From the NCBI GenBank assembly GCA_022824315.1, contig JAJEAC010000138.1, forward strand, positions 1 to 61,883: a stretch of DNA of 61,883 nucleotides. The letters are read 5' to 3'. The stretch is from Silicimonas sp. Its GTDB lineage: Bacteria; Pseudomonadota; Alphaproteobacteria; Rhodobacterales; Rhodobacteraceae. The translations under genes and the position numbers were made by a program. Under the pieces are notes generated by a model. That model saw only the letters and a list, made by a program, of their open reading frames with translations, had not been told where the DNA came from and did no database searches. Shown here in pieces: positions 36,059-45,019 of the stretch; positions within the stretch are counted from its first letter, which is position 1, and each line of letters starts with the position of its first letter.

Positions 36059-37672
36059 ATGACTGCATTTGACGGGAAGGAACTGGCGAAACGGCCCGCG
36101 AATTTCCAACCCTTGTCGCCGGTGTCCATGCTCAAGCGAACGGCCCAAGTCTATCCAGATCGCACCGCTCAAGTCCATGGACGCATCAGGCGGAGCTGGG
36201 CGGAAGTTGGCGAACGATGCCGCCGACTCGCGTCAGCTCTTGATGGACGCGGCGTCGGAACGGGTGACACCGTGGCGGTCCTTGCGCCAAACATCCCCGA
36301 GGCGTTTGAATGCGCCTTCGCGGTGCCGATGCTGGGCGCGGTTCTGAACGCCAACAACACGCGCCTGGATGCAGCCACGATGGCATACATCCTTGAGCAC
36401 GGTGAGGCGAAGGCCCTCCTTGTGGACACGGAGCTGTCGGAAAAGGCCAAGGCCGCCGTGGCGGAATGCGGTCGCGACGTTCTTGTGGTCGACATCGAGG
36501 ACAGCGAGGGCCCTGGCGGCGAGAGAATCGGCTCGGTCACGTATGACGAACTGCTGGCGGAAGGCGACCCGCTCTTCCAATACCGCCTGCCTGAAGATGA
36601 ATGGAATGCGCTTGCACTGAACTACACCTCCGGAACGACGGGACGTCCAAAAGGCGTCGTCTATTCGCACCGTGGAGCGTTCACCAATGCGGTCAACAAT
36701 GTCATCACCTGGTCGATTCCCCGGTACCCGGTGTATCTCTGGACACTTCCGCTCTTCCACTGCAATGGCTGGTGCTTTCCCTGGACGATCACGTTGCTCG
36801 GCGGAACGAACGTGTTCCTGCGAGCCCCACGCGCAGGCCCCATCTTCGACGCATTTGCCGATCACGGCGTGACACATCTCTGCGGTGCGCCGATCATCAT
36901 GTCGCTCATCGCGGGCGCTGGTGCCGAGGAGCGCCGCGACTTCTCGCAGAAAATCGAAATGATGACCGCCGCCGCGCCGCCACCCGCTCGCGTCATCGAA
37001 TCCATCGAGGCGCTTGGAATCAACATCACCCATGTCTATGGCCTGACCGAATCCTATGGACCCGCTGTGGTCTGCGCCTGGCAAACGGAATGGGGCGACC
37101 TTCCAGCGGACGAGCGTGCGCGACGCAAGGCACGTCAGGGCGTGGCATACGAACTTGAAGAGGACGTGACGGTTCTCGACCCGGACACGGGCGAGCCTGT
37201 CCCGTGGGACGGCAAGACAAGCGGTGAAATCGCGTTTCGGGGCAACATCGTCATGAAAGGCTACCTCAAGCAGGAGGAAACGACGGACAAGGCATTCAGG
37301 GACGGATGGTTCTGGTCGGGAGACATCGCGGTGCGGCATCCGGACGGCTACATCGAGATCCGCGACCGCGCCAAGGACATCATCATCTCGGGCGGCGAGA
37401 ACATCAGTTCAATCGAGGTCGAAAACGCGCTTTACACCCATCCGGCCGTCGCGCATGCCGCAGTCGTGGCGATGCCCGACGACAAGTGGGGCGAAGTCCC
37501 CTGCGCCTTCGTTGAATTGGCCGAAGGCGCCGGTGCCACCGAGGACGAGCTTCTCGAACACGCGCGCACCGGGCTGGCCGGGTTCCAGCGTCCGAAGAAG
37601 ATCGTCTTCGGCGAACTCCCCAAGACATCGACCGGCAAGATCCTGAAGACCGAGCTTCGGAAACGCGTCTGA
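36059..37672 (+). CDS. Acyl-CoA synthetase, AMP-binding (possible DmdB-type ligase)
   Basis: A 537-residue adenylate-forming ligase that would activate a carboxylic acid with ATP and CoA. The phosphate loop is YTSGTTGRPKGV, the A5 block is YGLTESYGP, the hinge region is GWFWSGDIAVRHPDGYIEI, and the catalytic lysine lies in PKTSTGKILKTELR near the C-terminus. The length and LPLFHCNGWCFPW block resemble medium-chain acyl-CoA and methylmercaptopropionate-CoA ligases (DmdB) of marine Rhodobacterales. No other DMSP gene is nearby, so substrate is open. The next gene follows after 18 bases. Confidence 0.88.
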   Translation: MTAFDGKELAKRPANFQPLSPVSMLKRTAQVYPDRTAQVHGRIRRSWAEVGERCRRLASALDGRGVGTGDTVAVLAPNIPEAFECAFAVPMLGAVLNANNTRLDAATMAYILEHGEAKALLVDTELSEKAKAAVAECGRDVLVVDIEDSEGPGGERIGSVTYDELLAEGDPLFQYRLPEDEWNALALNYTSGTTGRPKGVVYSHRGAFTNAVNNVITWSIPRYPVYLWTLPLFHCNGWCFPWTITLLGGTNVFLRAPRAGPIFDAFADHGVTHLCGAPIIMSLIAGAGAEERRDFSQKIEMMTAAAPPPARVIESIEALGINITHVYGLTESYGPAVVCAWQTEWGDLPADERARRKARQGVAYELEEDVTVLDPDTGEPVPWDGKTSGEIAFRGNIVMKGYLKQEETTDKAFRDGWFWSGDIAVRHPDGYIEIRDRAKDIIISGGENISSIEVENALYTHPAVAHAAVVAMPDDKWGEVPCAFVELAEGAGATEDELLEHARTGLAGFQRPKKIVFGELPKTSTGKILKTELRKRV

Positions 37673-37690
37673 GCCAGTGAGCGAATTGAC

Positions 37691-38371
37691 GTGACACTTG
37701 GCAAGGTCCAGTCCGATACCGGCGTGACGCTCGTTGGGGCCGGCCATCCGCATCCCTCGGACATCGCGGCGTCGATGGCACTTGCGCCGCACCTCGTGGC
37801 TGCAGACGGCGGCGCGAATTCATGCATTGCCATCGGGGTCGAGCCAGTTGCCGTGATCGGCGATCTCGATTCGATCACGGACGAGGCACGCGCCGCCCTG
37901 CCGAAAGCCAGGATCATTGAGTATGCAGACCAGGACATCACGGATTTCGAGAAATGCCTCCGCCTTGTCGACGCGCCCTTCGTGATCGCCACCGGCTTCA
38001 CCGATGGCCGGCTTGATCACACGCTGGCCGTGTTTTCGGTTCTCGCGCGTTGCATTGGCCCGCCCACGCTCGTGCTGGGCAACGAGGACGTTGCCTTTGC
38101 CGCGCCACGCCGGCTGGTTCTTGACCTCCCCGGCAGCACGCGCTTCTCGCTCTTCCCGATGACGCCGGTGAAGGGCTCCTCGACAGGACTTCGATGGCCC
38201 ATCGACGGATTGACGCTTGATCCCCTGGGCCGTCTCGGCACGTCCAACCAGGCGTCCGGACGGGTTGAAATCGACTTTGACAGCCCGGGCTGCATCACTT
38301 TGATTCCGAGGCACCACCTTGCCTTGGCAATCGCAGCGCTGACCGGTTCAGCGCATGCTCCCGGTAGATGA
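37691..38371 (+). CDS. Thiamine pyrophosphokinase
   Basis: A 226-residue enzyme transferring pyrophosphate from ATP to thiamine to form thiamine pyrophosphate. Family motifs are ADGGAN (near 38-43), IGDLDSI, DITDFEKCL and TGFTDGRLDHTLA; the last two bind Mg-ATP and thiamine. The C-terminal beta domain begins at about residue 140. It starts at GTG 37691, shortly after the acyl-CoA ligase, and its last 77 bases overlap the convergent EamA gene. Upstream ribosome-binding sequence is weak, so an alternative start is possible, but GVTLVGAG must be included. Confidence 0.88.
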   Translation: MTLGKVQSDTGVTLVGAGHPHPSDIAASMALAPHLVAADGGANSCIAIGVEPVAVIGDLDSITDEARAALPKARIIEYADQDITDFEKCLRLVDAPFVIATGFTDGRLDHTLAVFSVLARCIGPPTLVLGNEDVAFAAPRRLVLDLPGSTRFSLFPMTPVKGSSTGLRWPIDGLTLDPLGRLGTSNQASGRVEIDFDSPGCITLIPRHHLALAIAALTGSAHAPGR

Positions 38372-39230
38372 CATAGAGGCCCGACGCGATCGTCACGAGG
38401 ATGCCGGCCAGCGCCAGACCGTTCGGGAAGTCCTTGAAAATCAGCCAGCCCAGCAGGGCCGCGATCGGAATTTCAAGGTACTGCATCGGCGCCACGGTCG
38501 CCGACGGCGCGAAACGCAGGGACCAAGTCATCATGAGATGCGCGCAGGTCCCGAGGATCCCCATTGCGGCCAGAAGCCACATCGAGACCGGATCGGGAAT
38601 TGCAAGCGCGAAGCCGGGAACGTCATAAGGCGCCAACATCGCCAGAAGAGGAATTAGAAACACACAGGCAATCACTCCCGAGACCGCCTGCAAGGACACG
38701 GCATCCACCTCCTTTGCCAACTGCCTCGTCGCAAGCACGAAGAAGGCAAAGTCGATCGCAACGGCCACCGGCAGCAGCGCCGGCCACCCGACCTCCGCAA
38801 AGCTGGGCTGCATGACCATCAAGGTACCAACAAAACCGACGCAACAGGCAATCATCCGACGGCTGCCGACGTCTTCGCCCAGGACGAAGCGGCCAAGAAA
38901 CAAGGTGATGAAGGGCATGACAAAGGCAATGGCCACGGCATCGGCGAGCGGAAGGTACCTGAGCGAAAGGAACATCAGGCCGATCCCCAGCACGTGCAGG
39001 ATTGCCCGAATCGTGACCAAGCGTAGCCTCCCGAATGCTGGCGCGAGGGAAATTCCCGCGAACACGACGACGGGAAGGAGCACCATGGCCTGAATCGCCA
39101 TTCGGGCCGTCACCAGGACGGCCAAGTCAATGTGCTCGCCCAGCAGCTTCGCTAGGGCGTCTCCCATTGGCACCATCATGCAGAAGCCAAGCATGAGAAG
39201 GACGCCGACCGCGGGCTGATCGCGTGTCAT
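38295..39230 (-). CDS. EamA family (DMT) membrane transporter
   Basis: A 311-residue inner-membrane protein with about ten membrane segments and two EamA repeats (first ending near residue 135, second near 285). Family members export amino acids, nucleosides or other metabolites, and the substrate cannot be read from sequence. Landmarks are LRYLPLADAVAIAFVMPF in repeat 1 and RFAPSATVAPMQYLEIP in repeat 2. The last 77 bases run antisense to the end of the thiamine pyrophosphokinase gene. Confidence 0.85.
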   Translation of the reverse strand: MTRDQPAVGVLLMLGFCMMVPMGDALAKLLGEHIDLAVLVTARMAIQAMVLLPVVVFAGISLAPAFGRLRLVTIRAILHVLGIGLMFLSLRYLPLADAVAIAFVMPFITLFLGRFVLGEDVGSRRMIACCVGFVGTLMVMQPSFAEVGWPALLPVAVAIDFAFFVLATRQLAKEVDAVSLQAVSGVIACVFLIPLLAMLAPYDVPGFALAIPDPVSMWLLAAMGILGTCAHLMMTWSLRFAPSATVAPMQYLEIPIAALLGWLIFKDFPNGLALAGILVTIASGLYVIYREHALNRSALRLPRQGGASESK

Positions 39231-39520
39231 GGACGGAACCTATCCGTGCAGCGCGAATGTGCAACGGCTCGTTGATTGGAACGCGGACCTTGGGAAACAA
39301 GACGTAAAGAGGTCAAGCTCAATCGGCGAACGAATTCGCATCACGCTGGCCGCGGGGCAGCCAACGGGACTTGGGATTTCAACCGGCATGGACTTCCGGC
39401 TTGACATGGGACAAAGCAAGCCATCGTCGCCCGCATTATCATGGGAGTCAGCTGAAGACGGGGCAGGGCATTTTCGCCCCAACGGGCTTGCCGACGTCCG
39501 TTCCCTGAAGGAGGTCAAAA
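39231..39520. other. Divergent intergenic region
   Basis: 290 bases between the divergent EamA and flavodoxin-like genes. A TTGACA hexamer occurs at 39401-39406 on the plus strand, but no matching -10 follows at normal spacing. No small gene was found. Confidence 0.35.
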
Positions 39521-40051
39521 ATGACAGTATTCGTTGCGTTTGCCACAGTAGAGGGCCAGACCGGAAAGATCGCGCGTTTCGTGTCCGATGAAGTCCGAGA
39601 CATGGGGCGGGACGTGTCGGTCCTGGACGTTGACCAAACCGCCTCTGCAGACTTCAGCGGCGTCGAGCATGTCGTGCTCGCCGGATCCGTGCATGAGCGG
39701 CGGCACCCCCGAAGTTTCGAGGCATTCATCACCGCCAGCAAGGAGGAACTTCTGGCTCGCCGGACCATGCTGCTTTCGGTCAGCCTGAGTGCGGCCTTCC
39801 CTGAAGGCATGGCAGAGGCGGAAGACTACGTGGTCGAAATGAACATGCGGACCGAACTCTCGCCTGACGTCACTCTCCTGGTGCCGGGCGCCGTGCAAAA
39901 GGGAGCCTACGACTATTATTCCCAGCAGGTCTTGAAACAGGTGGTCCTTCGAGACCGCGAGTTCGATCCATCAAGGGTCAGCGAGCACGAGTTTACCGAT
40001 TGGGAAGCCATCAGATCCGGGCTGCATGCATTCCTCAGCGACGACGCCTAG
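39521..40051 (+). CDS. Flavodoxin-domain protein (HemG-like)
   Basis: A 176-residue protein of the flavodoxin_5 type. The N-terminal FVAFATVEGQTGKIARF corresponds to the FMN phosphate loop, LAGSVHERRH to the second FMN loop, and the C-terminal VPGAVQKGAYDYY..EFTDWEAI resembles HemG protoporphyrinogen oxidase, which ends with an aligned TDWE motif. It may be a flavin oxidoreductase of tetrapyrrole or stress metabolism. GGAGG precedes the ATG at proper spacing. HemG function is not certain, because similar proteins occur with other roles. Confidence 0.75.
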   Translation: MTVFVAFATVEGQTGKIARFVSDEVRDMGRDVSVLDVDQTASADFSGVEHVVLAGSVHERRHPRSFEAFITASKEELLARRTMLLSVSLSAAFPEGMAEAEDYVVEMNMRTELSPDVTLLVPGAVQKGAYDYYSQQVLKQVVLRDREFDPSRVSEHEFTDWEAIRSGLHAFLSDDA

Positions 40052-40649
40052 TCCGGATACTCCGCCAATTCGCAAAAGACAGCACCGCCCATTGAATTGG
40101 AACTGCGCCATCGGCCTTCCGACGGCGATGCTCGGAAGGCAGTTTTGGCGGGCCTGAGATCGGTCAGTTGGGAGAACGAAGCGGAAGCACTTGCGGTTCG
40201 CTTGCCGATTTCGTGGGCTCCGGGCGCGGCTCCGCCGAGTCTGGTCCTTCCAACGCCTCGGCAATCGCGATGCGATTGGGTACGAGAGATTCTACGAGTA
40301 CGCTGCCGCCCCCCTTGCCGCCGGCGCCGGGGCAGTCTTGTTGGGTTCGGGCTTCGTGGCCGCTCATGCACAGGAATCGGCACTTGACGTTGAGGACCCC
40401 ATTTCGGAAGGCATCATGACCACTGCAACCGCGTATCTCGGCGGCTGCCCTGGCGCCTTCACGGATCCCCTGACTTTGTGCGCGATGGGCTCGGACGGCG
40501 CCGACGGCAGCCTCGACCGGCGCCAAGGCTGGCGTCATTCGCCAGTAGGCTCCGCATTGCGCCGATGGCGAGCGGCGCGAAGATCACATCTGTCAGGAAA
40601 GCAACATATCGCAAGCGTGGGCGAGGGATGGCCGCGTTTCCGCAGCGGA
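40052..40649. other. Non-coding or degenerate stretch before the Fic remnant
   Basis: About 600 bases without a supportable gene. Open frames on both strands show no known domain, and none has a good start site. Being next to a frameshifted Fic gene it may contain other decayed accessory DNA, including a lost antitoxin, but nothing recognisable remains. Confidence 0.35.
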
Positions 40650-41214
40650 ATGAGTGACTGCGTCTACTGCTATCCGCCGGACTTCACCGTTCTCCGCAAC
40701 AGGCTTGGCATTCGGGGGCGTCGGCGCTGGAAGCGGCGGAGCACAGGCTCGTCGCCCAACGCCTTCTCGAGCCCGTGCCGACGGGCGATTTCGACCTCGC
40801 CCACCTGAAGGCGATCCACCGACACCTGTTCCAAGACGTCTACGCATGGGCAGAGAGGCCCGCACGGTGGAGATCGCCAAGGACGGAAGCCGATTCCAGC
40901 CGAGACGGTTCATCGAAGTTGGCATGGCCGACATCCACCGCCGGATTGTGACGGCGGGGCATTTCCGAGGAACGGGGCCGGACGGCTTCGCCGAGGGCGC
41001 GGGACCGGTGCTGGGCGACGCAAACCATGTCCACCCGTTCCGGGAGGGCAACGGACGGACGCAACTCCAGATTCTGAAGCAGCTAACCGCGCGTGCCCGG
41101 CATGCCCTCGATCTCACACGGATCGGCCACGCCGACCGGCTCGACGCTTCGTGCCGCTCCAAGGCGAGCGATCATGCGGCCATGACGCGCTGCATCCGCC
41201 ACGCACTCCGATAG
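40650..41214 (+). pseudogene. Fic-family AMPylase/toxin gene, frameshifted
   Basis: Three successive reading frames join into one Fic protein of about 188 residues. Frame 1 starts at ATG 40650 with CYPPDFTVLRNRLGIR; frame 2, after a run of five G at 40714-40718, carries DLAHLKAIHRHLFQDVYAWA; frame 3, from about 40855, carries ARTVEIAKDGSRF and the catalytic motif HPFREGNGRT (41032-41061). Intact relatives have YCYPxTxVLRNKLGI, HLFQDVYDWAGE and HPFREGNGR in one frame. Fic proteins usually transfer AMP to protein hydroxyls. The active-site His and the glycine loop are preserved, suggesting recent decay, or sequencing errors in G-rich DNA. Confidence 0.75.
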
Positions 41215-41400
41215 TCGATCCGGCTTCCATCCGCCGCAGCTGATGGCTTCCGCTTGCTGCGCCGTCGTCCCCCACCGCAGTATTCGTTCGCGCACCTTGC
41301 CCGACAAGTGAGGAGGGCTGGCCGCGAGCAGGGCGACGGGACGGTGTCCGAAGGGCGTTCGGTCCGACCCGCCCTGCATGGTCAGGCACCCTCGGCCCAA

Positions 41401-43668
41401 TTACCCGCATTTCGAATGGCCGCAACTCGGGCAGGTCATGCAACCTTCGAGCATCTGCAAGCCGAACTGGCCGCAATTCGGACAGGCTGGACCCGGCGCA
41501 CCGCCAAGATTGACGACCTCGGCCTGCGGATCGCTCTTCAACCCCATGCCCTCGCCCTCGATGAATCCGATTGTGATCAGATGCCGCTCAATGACACCGC
41601 CGATCGCCGCGAGGATCGACGGCACGTACTTTCCACCCATCCAGGACCCGCCCCTAGGATCGAAGACAGCCTTCAGTTCCTCGACCACGAACGACACGTC
41701 TCCGCCCCGCCGGAACACGGCCGAAATCATGCGGGTCAGGGCAACGGTCCATGCAAAGTGCTCCATGTTCTTCGAGTTGATGAAGACCTCGAAGGGCTGT
41801 CTCCGACCGCCAACGACGATGTCGTTGAGGGTGATGTAGATCGCGTGCTCGCTCGCCGGCCACTTGAGCTTGTACGTCTGGCCCTCGAGCGCCTGCGGCC
41901 GATCCAGGGGCTCGGCAATGTAGACAACCTCGCCCTCCGCAACCCGAGACGGAGCCGGTACCTCGTCGGCAGTTTCGTTCACGGCGAGGACGCTGCCCGT
42001 GACGGCATTGGGCCGATAGGTCGTGCATCCCTTGCAGCCCTTGTCCCATGCATCCATGTAGACGTCCTTGAATGCATCGAACGAGATGTCCTCCGGCACG
42101 TTGATCGTCTTTGAAATGCTTGAATCCACCCATTCCTGCGCTGCCGCCTGCATGCGCACGTGATCTGCCGGCTCCAGCGCCTGCGCGTTCACGAAGCAGT
42201 CCGGCAGTTCCTTGTCCCCGAACCGGTCGCGCCAAAGCTGGACAGCGTAGTCCACGACTTCCTCCTCGGTCCGGCTTCCATCTTTCTGCAGCACCTTCCG
42301 GGAATAGGCGTAGGCAAAAACCGGTTCGATGCCGGAACTGACGTTTCCGGCGTAAAGGCTGATCGTTCCGGTCGGGGCGATCGAGGTCAGCAGCGCATTA
42401 CGGATGCCATGCGCCCTGATCAGCTTGCGCACATCCTCGTCCATGCCGGCAAGCGAACCGCTCGCGAGATAGGCATCGGCGTCAAAGAGAGGAAACGGAC
42501 CCTTCTCCGCTGCAAGACGTGCCGAAGCCTTGTACGCGGCCTGGGCAACCACGCGCAGCCAACGCGAGGTCAACTGCGCGGCCTCGTCCGATCCATACCG
42601 TTTGCCCGTCATGACAAGCGCGTCGGCCAGCCCCGTTACTCCCAAACCGATCCGCCGCTTCGCCTCGGCCTCCCTGGCCTGCGCCTCAAGCGGAAACCGG
42701 CTCGCGTCGACAACGTTGTCCATCATCCGCACGGCCGTTCCGACAAGATCCTCCAGATCTGCCTCATTCAGGATCGCGTCTTCCTCGAACGGGTTTTCGA
42801 CGAGGCGGGACAGATTGATCGACCCGAGCAGGCACGCGCCATAGGGTGGCAAGGGTTGCTCGCCACACGGGTTGGTGGCCGAAATGGTCTCGCAATACGC
42901 GAGATTGTTCATGGAATTTATGCGGTCGATGAAGATCACGCCCGGCTCGGCATAGTCATAGGTCGCCCGCATGATCCGGTTCCAGAGGTCACGGGCCTCA
43001 AGCGTCCGGTAGACGGCGTCACCAAACCGAAGTGCCCAAGGCCCGTCCGCTTTCACCGCCTCCATGAACGCGTCCGTCACCAGCACGCTCAGGTTGAAGT
43101 TCCTCAGTCGGGCGGGATCCGACTTTGCGGTGATGAATTCCTCTATGTCGGGATGATCGCAACGCATCGTCGCCATCATCGCGCCGCGCCTGGATCCGGC
43201 CGACATGATTGTCCGGCACATGGCGTCCCAAACGTCCATGAACGACAATGGCCCGCTCGCATCCGCCGCCACGCCGCGGACGTCAGCCCCCTTGGGCCTG
43301 ATCGTCGAGAAGTCGTAGCCGATGCCGCCACCCTGCTGCATCGTGACGGCCGCCTCCTTCAGCATCTCGAAGATGCCGACCATGCTGTCCGGGATCGTGC
43401 CCATCACGAAGCAATTGAAGAGCGTCACCGACCGGTCCGTGCCCGCGCCTGCCACGATTCGACCGGCGGGCAAGAACCTGAAGTCCTCGAGCGCCGCGTA
43501 GAACCGGTCCTCCCACATCCCCGGTTCAGCTTCGCTGGCTGCGAGCGCACGCGCAATGCGCCGCCATGTGTCCTCGACGGTACGGTCGACAGGCGTTCCG
43601 TCCACCGCCTTGAGGCGGTATTTCATGTCCCAGATCTGTTCAGCGATGGGTGCGGAGAAACCGGCCAT
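41401..43668 (-). CDS. nrdJ: Adenosylcobalamin-dependent ribonucleotide reductase (class II)
   Basis: A 755-residue vitamin B12-dependent reductase converting ribonucleotides to deoxyribonucleotides. Core motifs are LFNCFVMG (substrate-site Cys), ATNPCGEQPLPPYGACLLGSIN (radical-site Cys), and SIAPTGTISLYAGNVSSGIEP. The C-terminal 25 residues have four-cysteine zinc-ribbon spacing (CPNCG...CPSCGHSKCG) that probably carries the re-reducing thiols. ATG 43668 is preceded by AGGGGAA; an in-frame ATG at 43695 is less likely. It diverges from the DUF1489 gene with 98 bases between starts, a pairing common in Rhodobacterales. No cobalamin riboswitch was found in that gap. Confidence 0.93.
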   Translation of the reverse strand: MAGFSAPIAEQIWDMKYRLKAVDGTPVDRTVEDTWRRIARALAASEAEPGMWEDRFYAALEDFRFLPAGRIVAGAGTDRSVTLFNCFVMGTIPDSMVGIFEMLKEAAVTMQQGGGIGYDFSTIRPKGADVRGVAADASGPLSFMDVWDAMCRTIMSAGSRRGAMMATMRCDHPDIEEFITAKSDPARLRNFNLSVLVTDAFMEAVKADGPWALRFGDAVYRTLEARDLWNRIMRATYDYAEPGVIFIDRINSMNNLAYCETISATNPCGEQPLPPYGACLLGSINLSRLVENPFEEDAILNEADLEDLVGTAVRMMDNVVDASRFPLEAQAREAEAKRRIGLGVTGLADALVMTGKRYGSDEAAQLTSRWLRVVAQAAYKASARLAAEKGPFPLFDADAYLASGSLAGMDEDVRKLIRAHGIRNALLTSIAPTGTISLYAGNVSSGIEPVFAYAYSRKVLQKDGSRTEEEVVDYAVQLWRDRFGDKELPDCFVNAQALEPADHVRMQAAAQEWVDSSISKTINVPEDISFDAFKDVYMDAWDKGCKGCTTYRPNAVTGSVLAVNETADEVPAPSRVAEGEVVYIAEPLDRPQALEGQTYKLKWPASEHAIYITLNDIVVGGRRQPFEVFINSKNMEHFAWTVALTRMISAVFRRGGDVSFVVEELKAVFDPRGGSWMGGKYVPSILAAIGGVIERHLITIGFIEGEGMGLKSDPQAEVVNLGGAPGPACPNCGQFGLQMLEGCMTCPSCGHSKCG

Positions 43669-43766
43669 GATGATTCCCCTTGGGCAGAGTGGCAATCTAC
43701 AACAAGTTGAAGACGGCGGGCAATCCGCTACGTTTCCTACGACACGAAACCTGGAGTAGATGCGCG

Positions 43767-44195
43767 TTGAGCGAGCCCCTGCACCTGATAAAGCTGAGCG
43801 TCGGATCCGAAAGCGTGGCTTCGCTGGCCAAGTGGCAGGCGACCCGGGCGGCGCAAGGCATGGACGGGCTTCCGCGCCACGTGACCCGCATGTGGCCGAG
43901 GCGCAAGGCCGAACTCCTGGATGGCGGCTCGATCTACTGGGTCATCCGGGGCTTCATCAGGGCGCGCCAGCGAATCGTGCGGCTTGACGAGGCGGACCTT
44001 GGTGATGGCGTGCGCCGATGCGCAATTGTCCTGGATCCGGCGCTCGTCTCGACCGCGGCCACGCCACGCCGTCCGTTCCAGGGCTGGCGCTATCTCCGGG
44101 CGGCGGATGCGCCCGTTGACCTGACGCAGGACGGCACGGACAACGACCTTTCGCCCCAGCTCCTTGCCGCACTCGCCGAAATCGGTGTCCGGTAG
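43767..44195 (+). CDS. DUF1489 family protein
   Basis: A 142-residue alphaproteobacterial protein of unknown function. The family pattern is clear: HLIKLSVG at the N-terminus, LPRHVTRMWPRRKAELLDGG, SIYWVIRGFIRARQ, and RRPFQGWRYL near the C-terminus. TTG 43767 is the only reasonable start, as the family begins a few residues before HLIKL. It lies divergent to nrdJ and convergent with hisG. The conserved Arg/Trp-rich core hints at nucleic-acid contact, but no role is known. Confidence 0.85.
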   Translation: MSEPLHLIKLSVGSESVASLAKWQATRAAQGMDGLPRHVTRMWPRRKAELLDGGSIYWVIRGFIRARQRIVRLDEADLGDGVRRCAIVLDPALVSTAATPRRPFQGWRYLRAADAPVDLTQDGTDNDLSPQLLAALAEIGVR

Positions 44196-44323
44196 AGGAA
44201 CGCAAGGCCCGAACACCCGCGGCCGGCTCCTCAGCCGTCATGTCCCTGACATCGCATCCAGCGGACAAGATGCCGGGATTCGGCACTGAGCGCACTCTTT
44301 ACGGACTCGCCTGCCCTGCCGTG

Positions 44324-45019
44324 TCACGCGAGACCGAGCGTGGATTTCAGGCCGTCCCAAACCTCACGTGCGCCGCCATCCCAGACACTTGCGCGGGTCT
44401 CGAACAGGGTGGCCTCGGATGAGAGAATCCGCCCGTCGTCCAAGGCACGCAGATGATTGTCCCGAAGTGTCGCGCCGCTTGTTCGTATGTCCGCGATGGC
44501 CTCGGCCTGCAGGTTCTTCACCGTGCCTTCGGTGGCGCCTTGGCTGTCGACAAGCTGGTAGTCGGAGACCTCGTTGTCACGCAGAAATCCCCGGACCAGG
44601 CGATGGTACTTGGTGGCAATGCGCAGCCGATGGCCATGCACGGCCCGAAAGGCAGTGGCCACCTGATCGAGATCATCAAGCGTCGTGACATCGACCCAGA
44701 AGTCCGGCACGGCGATCACCAATTCGGCCTCGCCAAATCCGAGACGCTGCACCTCGGCCACCTGGCTGTCCCATCTGGCCAACCGTTCGCGAGCCATGTC
44801 GATGCCGGTCACGCCAAGGTGAATGCGCCCTGCCGCCAGCTCGCGCGGAATCTCGACGGCGGCCAGAAGGGCGAGTTCGACCTTGTCTGCACCCTCGACC
44901 CGGCCCGCGTATTCCCGCGCCCCGCCCGACAGGCCCAGCTGAACTCCCCTCTCGCCGAACCACGCAAAGGTGTCGTTCATCAAGCGGCCCTTTGAGGGAA
45001 CGCCAAGCTTCAACGTCAT
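44324..45019 (-). CDS. hisG: ATP phosphoribosyltransferase, short form (HisG_S)
   Basis: A 231-residue catalytic subunit of the first step of histidine biosynthesis, joining ATP and PRPP. LGVPSKGRLM is the N-terminal block and the PRPP-binding region lies near AEAIADIRTSGATLRDN, about residues 172-188. It lacks the C-terminal regulatory domain, so it needs HisZ, encoded immediately upstream. ATG 45019 overlaps the hisZ stop as ATGA. Feedback by histidine would act through HisZ. Confidence 0.95.
   Translation of the reverse strand: MTLKLGVPSKGRLMNDTFAWFGERGVQLGLSGGAREYAGRVEGADKVELALLAAVEIPRELAAGRIHLGVTGIDMARERLARWDSQVAEVQRLGFGEAELVIAVPDFWVDVTTLDDLDQVATAFRAVHGHRLRIATKYHRLVRGFLRDNEVSDYQLVDSQGATEGTVKNLQAEAIADIRTSGATLRDNHLRALDDGRILSSEATLFETRASVWDGGAREVWDGLKSTLGLA

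Noticed and set aside
40052..40649. Antitoxin partner of the Fic gene
   Set aside because: No open frame with antitoxin features directly precedes the Fic start.
42160..43710. 516-codon plus-strand frame opposite nrdJ
   Set aside because: Composition is typical of an antisense shadow; the minus strand has all class II reductase motifs.
43669..43766. Cobalamin riboswitch in front of nrdJ
   Set aside because: The gap is only 98 bases and shows no B12-box-like sequence.
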